The translations under genes were made by a program, and so were the position numbers. A stretch of 6,181 nucleotides of DNA from Thermodesulfobacteriota bacterium (GTDB lineage: Bacteria; Desulfobacterota; Desulfobacteria; Desulfobacterales; RPRI01): assembly GCA_030836965.1 (NCBI GenBank), contig JAUPLM010000441.1, forward strand, positions 1 through 6,181, read 5' to 3'. The first letter of the stretch is position 1, and every line of letters begins with the position of its first letter. Under the pieces are notes generated by a model that did no database searches, had not been told where the DNA came from, and saw only the letters and a list, made by a program, of their open reading frames with translations. Of the stretch, positions 1 to 6,181 are shown in pieces.

Positions 1-20
1 ATAAAATCAGGGCATTTTAT
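1..20. repeat. Short AT-rich inverted repeat upstream of tig
   Basis: A 7-base arm ATAAAAT at 1-7 is exactly complementary to ATTTTAT at 14-20, with a 6-base loop between. It ends just before the tig ribosome binding site. It could be an operator, part of a leader hairpin, or the edge of a larger structure cut by the window. AT-rich arms of this length also arise by chance, so the functional call is weak. The tig promoter itself is not identifiable in the 34 bases available. Confidence 0.3.
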
Positions 21-34
21 CAGAAAGGAAATAT

Positions 35-1363
35 ATGCAAGTTACAATCGAAGATGTAAGCAGCGTAAAAAAGATTCTGCATGTTGAAGTTCCAAATGAG
101 AGAGTTTTGACAGAGATTGACAAAGCCTATGAAAACCTTAAAAAAACGGCGAAATTAAAAGGATTCCGTCCCGGCAAAACACCCCGTTCAGTTCTGGAGA
201 GGTTTTTCAAGAAAGACGTGCACTCGGATGTTTCTAATAAACTTCTTCAGGATTCATTTATCGATGTAGTCAGGGAAAAAGAGCTGAAGATTGTCGGGGA
301 TCCTAAGATCGAGCCACCCGTCCTTGATGAAAAAGGACCTTATAAATATGATGCAACCATTGAAATCAAGCCGGAAATTGCAGATATCGATTTTAAAGGC
401 CTGACGCTTAAGAAAAATGTATACAGGATCAGCGATGAAGAAATTGAAGCCCAGCTCAAGATGCTTCAGAAAAATCTAGCTCAGCAGAAAACCATAGAAG
501 AAACAAGGCCTGCCGGTGAAGGCGATTTCGCCCTCATCACATATGAAGGATTCAAAGACGGAAAACCCTTCGAAGAAACTGCAAAGACGGAGAATTTTAC
601 GATTAAGCTGGGGCAGGGTCGTATTACAAAAGATTTTGATTCACAAATTATCGGAATGAATAAAGGTGAAAGAAATGAGATAAAGGTTCACTTTCCTGAA
701 GGTTACTTTAATCCCAAGCTTGAAAACCTTGATATTGTTTTTGATGTGAACTTAAATGAGATCAGGGAGGAGATACTTCCTGAAATTAACGATGAACTCG
801 CAAAAAATCTCGGCGGTTTTAACACATTGGAAGAACTTAAAGATAAGATAAAAGAGAACCTTAGCCAGGGATACGGAAAAAGAGTTGAACAGGAATTAAA
901 CGAGCAGATATTTACGGCTCTTATTGCAAAGACTCAATTCGAAGTGCCCGAAGCAATGATTGAATTTGAGCTTGAAAACATAATTGCCGATGCCGAAAGA
1001 TCCTTTGCCTACCACAACACATCTCTTGAAGCGCTTGGCCTGTCAAAAGAGATTCTGTCTGTCAAATACAGGGATACTGCCGAAAAACAGATTAGGCGTC
1101 ATCTTATCCTGGACAAGATAATAGAGCAGGAAAAGCTTATTTTAAAAGATGATGAACTGGAAGAAGGCTTTAACAAAATGTCCGAATCTTTTAACCAGCC
1201 GGCAGATGAAATAAAAAAATATTACAGGCAGAATAAGGATAAACTCGATTATTTCAAACACACGCTGCTTGAAAAAAACGCCATCAATCTTATTATAGAA
1301 AACAGCAGTGTTGAAAACACCGAGCCTGTTCCGGAGACGGAAACAGAAAACCCTAAGGAATAA
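35..1363 (+). CDS. tig: Trigger factor, ribosome-associated chaperone
   Basis: Trigger factor is a cytosolic chaperone that docks at the ribosome exit tunnel, shields nascent chains and has peptidyl-prolyl isomerase activity. The 442-residue product is close to the usual length (E. coli 432). Seen here: an N-terminal ribosome-binding domain (about 1-150) with the docking signature GFRPGKTP at 43-50; an FKBP-type isomerase domain at about 159-243, starting GEGDFALITYEGF and containing the GMNKGE turn; and a helical C-terminal chaperone region from about 244 to 420. The tail at 424-442 is acidic and Pro/Glu-rich and looks disordered. The ATG start follows an AAGGAA ribosome binding site at 25-30, and the N-terminus aligns with the family. 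It is the first gene of the tig-clpP-clpX-lon cluster; its promoter probably lies outside the window. I see no truncation or frameshift. Identification is firm. Confidence 0.97.
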   Translation: MQVTIEDVSSVKKILHVEVPNERVLTEIDKAYENLKKTAKLKGFRPGKTPRSVLERFFKKDVHSDVSNKLLQDSFIDVVREKELKIVGDPKIEPPVLDEKGPYKYDATIEIKPEIADIDFKGLTLKKNVYRISDEEIEAQLKMLQKNLAQQKTIEETRPAGEGDFALITYEGFKDGKPFEETAKTENFTIKLGQGRITKDFDSQIIGMNKGERNEIKVHFPEGYFNPKLENLDIVFDVNLNEIREEILPEINDELAKNLGGFNTLEELKDKIKENLSQGYGKRVEQELNEQIFTALIAKTQFEVPEAMIEFELENIIADAERSFAYHNTSLEALGLSKEILSVKYRDTAEKQIRRHLILDKIIEQEKLILKDDELEEGFNKMSESFNQPADEIKKYYRQNKDKLDYFKHTLLEKNAINLIIENSSVENTEPVPETETENPKE

Positions 1364-1372
1364 TTTGAAAAA

Positions 1373-1378
1373 AGGAGG
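1373..1378 (+). promoter_or_regulatory. Strong Shine-Dalgarno that fixes the clpP TTG start
   Basis: AGGAGG lies 6 bases upstream of the TTG at 1385, an ideal distance. The next in-frame ATG (1400) would be too far from this site and would remove the conserved first residues of ClpP. Together these decide the TTG start. Confidence 0.85.
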
Positions 1379-1384
1379 GAAACC

Positions 1385-2005
1385 TTGCCACTGATACCTA
1401 TGGTGATTGAGCAGAGCAGCAGGGGAGAGCGCGCATACGATATATATTCACGGCTTTTGAAAGACCGGATTATATTTCTCGGGACCGCCATGAACGATGA
1501 GGTTGCAAACCTTCTCATCGCCCAGCTCCTTTTCCTTGAATCCGAAGATCCCGACAAGGACATAAACTTTTATATCAATTCGCCGGGCGGAGTTGTGACT
1601 TCCGGGCTGGCCGTTTATGATACCATGCAATATATCAAACCTGACATCGCGACGGTCTGTATCGGCCAGGCGGCAAGCATGGGAGCTTTTTTACTGACAG
1701 CGGGAGCTAAGGGGAAGCGCTTTTCTCTGCCGAATTCGCGCATACTGATTCACCAGCCCATGGGAGGATTTCAGGGGCAGGCATCAGATATCGCTATTCA
1801 GGCAAAAGAGATTCTGAGGATGAAAGACACTCTGAATGAGATCCTTGCGTTCCATACAGGAAAAGATTTAAAACAGATTCAAATAGATACAGATAGAGAT
1901 TACTTTATGTCGAGCGAAGAAGCAAAGGAATACGGGATTATAGACCATGTCATTGTAAACAGAGGTGACATTGATAATATTGAAAAAGCCGGAGGCGCCA
2001 AATGA
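1385..2005 (+). CDS. clpP: ATP-dependent Clp protease proteolytic subunit ClpP
   Basis: ClpP is the serine peptidase (family S14) that forms a barrel of two heptameric rings and degrades proteins fed in by Clp ATPases, here most likely ClpX. The 206-residue product has the Ser-His-Asp triad: S98 in GQAASMGA, H123 in ILIHQP and D172 in DRDYF. The spacings of 25 and 49 residues match E. coli ClpP. The oligomer handle and active-site loop INSPGG (64-69) are intact. The N-terminus [16 protein letters not shown] matches the mature axial-loop region of other ClpP proteins, with almost no propeptide, unlike the 14-residue one in E. coli. The start is TTG, supported by an AGGAGG six bases upstream. 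The gene begins 21 bp after tig, and its stop overlaps the clpX start in ATGA, which suggests translational coupling. No internal promoter or terminator is visible in the tig-clpP gap. Identification is firm. Confidence 0.98.
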   Translation: MPLIPMVIEQSSRGERAYDIYSRLLKDRIIFLGTAMNDEVANLLIAQLLFLESEDPDKDINFYINSPGGVVTSGLAVYDTMQYIKPDIATVCIGQAASMGAFLLTAGAKGKRFSLPNSRILIHQPMGGFQGQASDIAIQAKEILRMKDTLNEILAFHTGKDLKQIQIDTDRDYFMSSEEAKEYGIIDHVIVNRGDIDNIEKAGGAK

Positions 2006-3246
2006 CAAAAAAAGGGAACGACAGCGACAACCTTTTCTGTTCATTCTGCGGTAAGAACCAGAAGGAAGTTACAAAGCTGATAGCAGGGCCCGCGGTCTAT
2101 ATTTGTGATGAATGTATCCAGCTTTGCAGTGAAATTATCGAGGAAGAGAGCGATAAAACGACAACCGAACATGAAAATCTGCTTGTTCCCAAGCAGATAA
2201 AGGAGATGCTTGATGAGTATGTTATAGAGCAGGAGTATGCGAAAAAAATTCTGTCGGTTGCCGTCTACAATCATTACAAGCGGCTTGATTCAAATGTGAA
2301 TACAGGAAATATTGAGATACAGAAAAGCAACATACTGCTCATCGGCTCGACAGGCACCGGCAAAACACTTCTTGCGCAGACACTCGCGAGATTTTTAAAT
2401 GTCCCCTTTACAATAGCTGACGCAACCAGTCTTACAGAAGCAGGTTATGTAGGCGAAGATGTTGAGAATATAATTCTGTCACTTCTGCAGAATGCCGATT
2501 ACGATGTGGAAAAGTGCAAACGCGGCATAGTTTATATTGATGAAATCGACAAGATAGCGGCAAAATCGGATAACCCATCGATAACAAGGGATGTTTCCGG
2601 TGAAGGCGTCCAGCAGGCGCTGCTTAAAATCATAGAGGGAACTACGGCAAGCGTGCCTCCAAAGGGCGGAAGAAAACACCCCCAGCAGGATTTTTTAAAA
2701 ATCGATACGACCAACATCCTTTTCATATGCGGCGGAACATTCAACGGGCTTGACCAGATAATACAGAGAAGGCTTGGTTCCAAGGCCATGGGTTTCGGGG
2801 CAAAAATAGTTGCGAAAGAAAACAAAAACAAAAGTGAAATATTAAGAATGGTTCAGCCTGAAGATTTGATCAAATTCGGGTTGATTCCTGAATTTCTCGG
2901 GCGTCTTCCTGTTGTGGCGACTCTGGAGGAGTTGAGCGAAGCCTCACTAATCAGGATTTTAACGGAGCCCAAAAACGCTCTCATAAAGCAGTTTAAAAAA
3001 CTGTTTGAAATGGAAGGCGTGAACTTGAGATTGTCGGACAGCGCTCTCTCGGCAATCGCAAAAGAAGCCCAGAAACGTAAATCGGGCGCAAGAGGTCTGC
3101 GGGCGATTCTCGAAAGCTGCCTGCTTGATATTATGTACGAAATTCCTTCCGTGAAAAATGTTAAGGAGTGCGTCATCAGTGAAGATGTCATACTTAACAG
3201 GGAAGAGCCCATACTGCTTTATGAGCAATCAAAAAAGCAGGCTTAA
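2002..3246 (+). CDS. clpX: ATP-dependent Clp protease ATPase subunit ClpX
   Basis: ClpX is a hexameric AAA+ unfoldase that recognises substrates, often through degrons or adaptors, and threads them into ClpP. The 414-residue product has an N-terminal zinc-binding domain with C13-x2-C16 and C35-x2-C38, which dimerises and binds adaptors. The AAA+ module follows: Walker A GSTGTGKT at 115-122, pore-1 loop GYVG at 148-151, Walker B with IDEID ending at 183, the substrate-gripping RKH loop at 224-226, the conserved Arg in FLGRLP (R301), and the sensor-2 motif GARGLR at 362-367. The ClpP-docking loop reads MGF at 263-265, where E. coli has IGF. The ATG overlaps the clpP stop by 4 bp, with GGAGG at 1991-1995, six bases upstream, inside the clpP end. 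This placement favours matched synthesis of the two partners. All key residues are present; identification is firm. Confidence 0.98.
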   Translation: MTKKGNDSDNLFCSFCGKNQKEVTKLIAGPAVYICDECIQLCSEIIEEESDKTTTEHENLLVPKQIKEMLDEYVIEQEYAKKILSVAVYNHYKRLDSNVNTGNIEIQKSNILLIGSTGTGKTLLAQTLARFLNVPFTIADATSLTEAGYVGEDVENIILSLLQNADYDVEKCKRGIVYIDEIDKIAAKSDNPSITRDVSGEGVQQALLKIIEGTTASVPPKGGRKHPQQDFLKIDTTNILFICGGTFNGLDQIIQRRLGSKAMGFGAKIVAKENKNKSEILRMVQPEDLIKFGLIPEFLGRLPVVATLEELSEASLIRILTEPKNALIKQFKKLFEMEGVNLRLSDSALSAIAKEAQKRKSGARGLRAILESCLLDIMYEIPSVKNVKECVISEDVILNREEPILLYEQSKKQA

Positions 3247-3276
3247 TGAAAGCAAAGAGGTTGTGATAATCTGATT

Positions 3277-5727
3277 ATGGTAAATATACCAAGGTTTTTT
3301 AATAAGGATAAGGAACAGGAACAAACATCCATGAAGATACAACTCCCACTTTTACCGCTTAGGGATGTAGTGGTTTTCCCCTATATGATTGTTCCGCTCT
3401 TCGTAGGGCGGTCCAAGTCTGTCAACGCCCTTGCAAGCGCCATGAGCAGGGATAAAAACGTTTTTCTGGCAACCCAGAAAACCGCGGGAGAAGACAATCC
3501 TGAGGAAAAAGATATCAGTGTAATTGGCACTGTAGGGAGAGTCTTGCAGCTTCTCCGGCTTCCTGACGGAACCGTTAAAGCCCTTGTGGAAGGAAAATCA
3601 CGGGGGCGGATAATATCTTTTTCCAACGATGAAGATTTTTACAAGGTTGAGGTCGAACCTGTTGTTGAAATTGACATTGACATTACGGAAAGCTCCGCCC
3701 TTTGCAGGGCTCTTACGGAAGCATTTGATGAATACGCAAGTCTTACAAAGAATATTCCGAAAGACTTTGAAAAGAAACTTTCCGAGATAGCGAGCCCTTC
3801 CCAGCTTGCCGATACTGTGGCAGCCCATTTTGCTTTCAAAATTGATGAGAAGCAGCGCCTTCTTGAAACGCTTTCAATAAGCGATCGCTACACATATCTT
3901 CTTCAGCTGGTAAACACTGAAATTGAAATATTCAAGACCGATCAGAGGATCAAAACTCGTGTCAAAGAGCAGATGGAAAAGACCCAGAAGAATTACTATC
4001 TGAACGAACAGATGCGGGCTATCAAGAAGGAAATGGGAACCGAAGACGACTCCGGTGATGAACTCAAAGAGCTTGAAAAACGCATCAAGGAAAAGAAGAT
4101 GTCGAAAGAGGCCGAAGAGAAGACGGCCCAGGAGTTCAAAAAGCTCAAGATGATGACTCCGATGTCGGCAGAAGCGACGGTTGTTAGAAACTATATTGAA
4201 TGGATTATCAGCCTCCCCTGGCTTGAATGCTCATGCGTGAGTTCCGACATAAAAGGAGCGGAAAAGATATTGAACGAGGATCATTTCGGCCTTGAAAAGC
4301 CGAAAGAGCGGATTCTTGAATACCTCGCCGTTCAGACTCTTGTAAAAAAGATAAAGGGGCCCATATTGTGCTTCGTTGGGCCGCCGGGAGTCGGAAAAAC
4401 TTCCCTTGCCAAATCAATAGCAAGGGCGACGGGCAGAAACTTTGTCCGTCTCTCTCTTGGCGGAGTCCGGGATGAAGCCGAGATAAGAGGGCACCGACGG
4501 ACCTACATCGGCGCAATGCCCGGTAAAATAATACAGTCCCTGAAAAAAGCGGGAGTGAACAACCCCGTTTTCTGTCTCGATGAAGTCGATAAAATGAGCA
4601 TGGATTTCCGGGGAGACCCGTCCGCAGCTCTTCTTGAAGTGCTCGATCCGGAACAGAATAACGCTTTCAACGACCATTACCTTGATCTTGATTACGATCT
4701 TTCCGATATCCTGTTCGTTACGACAGCCAATACGCTGCCCGATATACCGCTTCCGCTTCAGGACAGGATGGAGATTATCCGGCTGCCCGGATACACGGAA
4801 ATTGAAAAGTATCATATTGCAAAAGACTTCCTGATTACAAAACAGATAAAGACTAACGGTCTTGAAGGCAAGGATGTTTCTTTTTCGAGAAATTCCATTT
4901 TCAACATCATCAGATATTATACGAGAGAAGCGGGAGTGAGAAACCTTGAACGGGAAATCTCATCCATATGCAGAAAAATAGCGCGTGAAGTTCTTTCGGA
5001 TAACGGAAAGAATACCTACAGCATAACATCCTCTTCGGTGCCCAGATATCTCGGTCCCCGCCAGTTCAGGCACGGACAGGCGGAGGAAAAAGACCAGATC
5101 GGGCTTGTAACCGGCCTTGCGTGGACACAGGCGGGCGGAGATCTTCTCTGTGTTGAAACGCTGGTGATGCCCGGCAAGGGAGAAGTGACCATTACGGGAA
5201 AACTCGGCGATGTAATGAAGGAATCGGCCCAGGCTGCAGTAAGCTATGTGCGTTCGCGGGCGGATAATCTCATGCTCGATAATGATTTTTACAAGAAAAC
5301 CGATCTGCACATACACATACCGGAAGGAGCCATCCCGAAGGACGGCCCATCGGCAGGCATCTCCATGTGTACCTCTATCGCGTCGGCCCTTACAAGACGG
5401 CCTGTTCACAGCGATATTGCCATGACCGGTGAAATAACCCTGAGAGGGCGCGTTCTTCCAATCGGCGGGTTAAAAGAAAAAATACTGGCGGCTCACAGGG
5501 GCAGGATAAAAAAGGTCATTATCCCCGCGGAAAATGAAAAAGATCTGAAAGAGATACCCCAAAGCGTTCTGAAGGAAATAGAAATTATAATGGTGGAACA
5601 CATGGATGAAGTCCTTTCACACGCTCTGATTGTCGCTCAGGGGGATACACTGTTTAAAAAGGATGATATTTCCATCCCGATGATGCCGGATAATAAAAAT
5701 ATGGAGCAGAGGAGTTCCCTCATTTAA
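3277..5727 (+). CDS. lon: ATP-dependent protease La (Lon)
   Basis: Lon is a cytosolic hexameric protease (family S16) joining an AAA+ motor and a Ser-Lys peptidase in one chain; it removes misfolded proteins and some regulators. Seen in the 816-residue product: the LAN substrate-binding domain from about 22 ([20 protein letters not shown]) to about 215; a charged helical, probably coiled-coil segment at about 222-290 ([12 protein letters not shown]); Walker A GPPGVGKT at 368-375; the [12 protein letters not shown] motif at 405-416; Walker B CLDEVDK at 433-439; the conserved Arg of LQDRMEII; sensor-2-like GVRNLER at 553-559; and the peptidase domain with S692 in PKDGPSAG and K735 in GGLKEK. 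It is somewhat longer than E. coli Lon (784), because of an 18-residue charged leader and a C-terminal tail of roughly 25 residues. The start is uncertain: the ATG at 3277 has only an AAGAGG 16 bases upstream, whereas an in-frame ATG at 3331 (M19) lies 10 bases after AGGA and still keeps the whole LAN domain. It follows clpX by 30 bp, probably in the same operon. Identity is firm, start is not. Confidence 0.97.
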   Translation: MVNIPRFFNKDKEQEQTSMKIQLPLLPLRDVVVFPYMIVPLFVGRSKSVNALASAMSRDKNVFLATQKTAGEDNPEEKDISVIGTVGRVLQLLRLPDGTVKALVEGKSRGRIISFSNDEDFYKVEVEPVVEIDIDITESSALCRALTEAFDEYASLTKNIPKDFEKKLSEIASPSQLADTVAAHFAFKIDEKQRLLETLSISDRYTYLLQLVNTEIEIFKTDQRIKTRVKEQMEKTQKNYYLNEQMRAIKKEMGTEDDSGDELKELEKRIKEKKMSKEAEEKTAQEFKKLKMMTPMSAEATVVRNYIEWIISLPWLECSCVSSDIKGAEKILNEDHFGLEKPKERILEYLAVQTLVKKIKGPILCFVGPPGVGKTSLAKSIARATGRNFVRLSLGGVRDEAEIRGHRRTYIGAMPGKIIQSLKKAGVNNPVFCLDEVDKMSMDFRGDPSAALLEVLDPEQNNAFNDHYLDLDYDLSDILFVTTANTLPDIPLPLQDRMEIIRLPGYTEIEKYHIAKDFLITKQIKTNGLEGKDVSFSRNSIFNIIRYYTREAGVRNLEREISSICRKIAREVLSDNGKNTYSITSSSVPRYLGPRQFRHGQAEEKDQIGLVTGLAWTQAGGDLLCVETLVMPGKGEVTITGKLGDVMKESAQAAVSYVRSRADNLMLDNDFYKKTDLHIHIPEGAIPKDGPSAGISMCTSIASALTRRPVHSDIAMTGEITLRGRVLPIGGLKEKILAAHRGRIKKVIIPAENEKDLKEIPQSVLKEIEIIMVEHMDEVLSHALIVAQGDTLFKKDDISIPMMPDNKNMEQRSSLI
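3317..3320 (+). promoter_or_regulatory. Possible ribosome binding site for a shorter Lon start at 3331
   Basis: AGGA (within CAGGAA) lies 10 bases upstream of the in-frame ATG at 3331, which would start the protein [12 protein letters not shown], directly at the LAN domain. The longer start at 3277 has its only purine-rich match, AAGAGG at 3255-3260, at an unusually long 16-base distance. Neither site is strong, so both starts stay open. Confidence 0.35.
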
Positions 5728-5739
5728 GATTTAATTTTG

Positions 5740-5761
5740 GCTTGACAATATGCGGTCAAGC
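5740..5761. repeat. Inverted repeat overlapping the tRNA promoter
   Basis: GCTTGAC at 5740-5746 is a perfect reverse complement of GTCAAGC at 5755-5761, with 8 bases between. ATTTAA (5729-5734) and TTAAAT (5764-5769) form a second, outer matching pair, separated from the inner arms by short unpaired bases. The left arm contains most of the -35 hexamer and the outer right arm overlaps the -10. No T-tract follows, so it is a poor candidate for a factor-independent terminator of lon. It may be a protein-binding site, a weak 3' hairpin on the lon transcript, or chance. Confidence 0.45.
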
Positions 5762-5770
5762 TGTTAAATG
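5742..5770 (+). promoter_or_regulatory. Likely sigma-70 promoter for the tRNA-Val/tRNA-Asp pair
   Basis: A perfect -35 hexamer TTGACA lies at 5742-5747. Two -10 registers are possible: TTAAAT at 5764-5769 after a 16-base spacer (4 of 6 consensus bases), or TAAATG at 5765-5770 after a 17-base spacer, preceded by an extended -10 TG at 5762-5763. Transcription would start near 5776-5778, giving a leader of about 33 bases before tRNA-Val. Position between the lon stop and the tRNAs fits a separate promoter for the stable RNAs; read-through from lon is also possible, as no strong terminator separates them. Confidence 0.6.
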
Positions 5771-5810
5771 CTTCATCCTCTTTCGGGAGAATATGTGGTT
5801 TGCTTTCAAC

Positions 5811-5886
5811 GGGCGGGTAGCTCAGCTGGGAGAGCATCGGCCTTACAAGCCGAGGGTCACAGGTTCAAACCCTGTTCCGCCTACCA
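5811..5886 (+). tRNA. tRNA-Val (anticodon UAC)
   Basis: The 76-base gene folds into a full cloverleaf: acceptor arms 5811-5817 and 5876-5882, D-stem GCTC/GAGC (5820-5823, 5832-5835), anticodon stem TCGGC/GCCGA (5837-5841, 5849-5853) with loop CTTACAA, and T-stem ACAGG/CCTGT around TTCAAAC. The anticodon TAC is at 5844-5846, reading GUA and, by wobble, other Val codons. Discriminator A and CCA (5884-5886) are encoded. The acceptor stem has two G-U pairs, including the unusual terminal G1-U72 (5811 with 5882) and G7-U66. Folding was done by eye. Confidence 0.96.
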
Positions 5887-5903
5887 AAGCAGACTTAAAA
5901 TAA

Positions 5904-5981
5904 GGGGGCGTAGCTCAGATTGGTTAGAGCGCCGGCCTGTCACGCCGGAAGTCGCGAGTTCAAGTCTCGTCGTCCCCGCCA
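5904..5981 (+). tRNA. tRNA-Asp (anticodon GUC)
   Basis: The 78-base gene folds into a full cloverleaf: acceptor GGGGGCG (5904-5910) with CGTCCCC (5971-5977), D-stem GCTC/GAGC around a 10-base loop, anticodon stem CCGGC/GCCGG (5932-5936, 5944-5948) with loop CTGTCAC, and T-stem GCGAG/CTCGT around TTCAAGT. The anticodon GTC is at 5939-5941, reading the two Asp codons. Discriminator G73, an Asp identity base, and CCA (5979-5981) are encoded. It lies 17 bases after tRNA-Val, so the two are almost certainly cut from one precursor. Confidence 0.97.
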
Positions 5982-5990
5982 GATAATATC

Positions 5991-6023
5991 AAGGGTTCGG
6001 GAAATATATCCCGGCCCTTTTTT
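5991..6023 (+). terminator. Intrinsic terminator of the tRNA transcript
   Basis: AAGGG (5991-5995) pairs with CCCTT (6015-6019), and CGGGA (5998-6002) with TCCCG (6009-6013). A small internal bulge (TT against G) separates the two stems, and a 6-base loop AATATA closes the hairpin. Six T residues follow at 6018-6023, the first two shared with the stem. It lies 9 bases after the tRNA-Asp CCA, as expected for the end of the tRNA unit and perhaps of the whole upstream operon. Confidence 0.88.
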
Positions 6024-6181
6024 ATTTGAAACAACGGCTTCGTAAAAAATCATTCTGTCCGCCAAAGATCTATGGCGGATTGCGCTTCATTCCGCAAGAT
6101 TCGCGCGCCTTGAATAATGAGCTTTTTCCTTTGCCGTTTTAAATTCGGCTCTGTAAATATTAATTTTTTGCGGTTAGCCAC
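6024..6181. other. Intergenic tail, possible dispersed repeat; no supported gene
   Basis: No convincing coding region is visible. The start (ACGGCTTCGTAAAAAATC, 6034-6051) and the middle (GCGCTTCATTCCGCAAGATT, 6082-6101) recall intergenic repeat families that I associate with Desulfobacterota genomes; this is from memory and unchecked. A reverse-strand frame is open from the window edge to a TGA at 6050-6052 (43 codons), without an identifiable domain. The segment also contains several short inverted repeats. Confidence 0.4.
6058..6097. repeat. Overlapping inverted repeats with alternative pairings
   Basis: TCCGCCA (6058-6064) pairs perfectly with TGGCGGA (6073-6079) across an 8-base loop that itself contains the palindrome AGATCT. 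Next to it TTGCG (6080-6084) pairs with CGCAA (6093-6097). Alternatively GCGGA (6075-6079) can pair with TCCGC (6091-6095), which excludes both other stems. No T-tract follows, so these are not ordinary terminators. They may belong to a structured repeat unit. Confidence 0.5.

Noticed and set aside
1249..1563. 104-codon reverse-strand frame over the tig/clpP junction
   Set aside because: It lies opposite two strongly conserved genes, has no ribosome binding site that I can see and resembles no family; it is a shadow of clpP codon usage.
2853..3212. 119-codon reverse-strand frame inside clpX
   Set aside because: It lies opposite the C-terminal part of ClpX and is Ser-rich low-complexity, as expected of an antisense shadow.
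4414..4815. 133-codon reverse-strand frame inside lon
   Set aside because: It is wholly antisense to the conserved Lon ATPase region and has no recognisable domain.
4960..5409. 149-codon reverse-strand frame inside lon
   Set aside because: It is antisense to the Lon peptidase domain, whose + strand frame is fully conserved; no independent evidence of coding.
5729..5769. Inverted repeat as an intrinsic terminator for lon
   Set aside because: There is no run of T residues after the stem and the loop region overlaps a good promoter, so a factor-independent terminator is not supported.
5768..5986. 72-codon + strand frame across the tRNA genes
   Set aside because: It covers both tRNAs almost exactly; its translation (GSSAGRA..., SSDWLERRPVTPEVASSSLV) is the familiar false product of reading through tRNA genes.
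5811..6181. tRNA-Asp or tRNA-Val 3' end as an attachment site of an integrated element
   Set aside because: No integrase gene and no repeated tRNA 3' end is seen in the sequence after the genes; the tRNA unit is followed directly by its terminator.
1..6181. CRISPR array, insertion sequence or toxin-antitoxin pair
   Set aside because: No regularly spaced repeats, transposase motifs or small paired genes are present; the coding space is filled by tig, clpP, clpX and lon.

Overview
This window carries a conserved bacterial proteostasis locus, followed by two tRNA genes and an intergenic tail. All four protein genes lie on the + strand in the order tig (trigger factor) - clpP - clpX - lon, close enough to form one operon: 21 bp between tig and clpP, a 4-bp ATGA overlap between clpP and clpX, and 30 bp between clpX and lon. 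All four are full length and keep their catalytic motifs. The base composition looks moderate and even throughout, with no sign of a transfer boundary inside the operon.

The gene order is shared by many Gram-negative bacteria. The Lon-type leader, the tRNA pair after lon, and a 3' tail resembling intergenic repeats I associate with Desulfobacterota (former Deltaproteobacteria) suggest a sulfate-reducer-like member of that group. This is an inference from general resemblance; no marker here is decisive.

Layout: 1-34 is the tail of the tig upstream region, with a short inverted repeat and the tig ribosome binding site. 35-1363 is tig. 1385-2005 is clpP, starting at a TTG codon behind a near-perfect Shine-Dalgarno sequence. 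2002-3246 is clpX. 3277-5727 is lon, whose exact start is uncertain. 5728-5810 holds a likely sigma-70 promoter for the tRNAs, overlapped by an inverted repeat. 5811-5886 is tRNA-Val(UAC) and 5904-5981 is tRNA-Asp(GUC), both with encoded CCA. 5991-6023 is a good intrinsic terminator. 6024-6181 has no convincing gene but holds competing inverted repeats.

How the genes work together: trigger factor meets nascent chains at the ribosome exit. ClpX recognises, unfolds and feeds tagged or damaged proteins into the ClpP barrel. Lon is an independent ATP-dependent protease for misfolded and regulatory proteins. The operon thus couples folding at the ribosome with two routes of degradation. I found no undescribed system in this window. 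The points worth a second look are small: the palindrome in the tRNA promoter, the lon start, the G1-U72 pair in tRNA-Val, and the structured tail.
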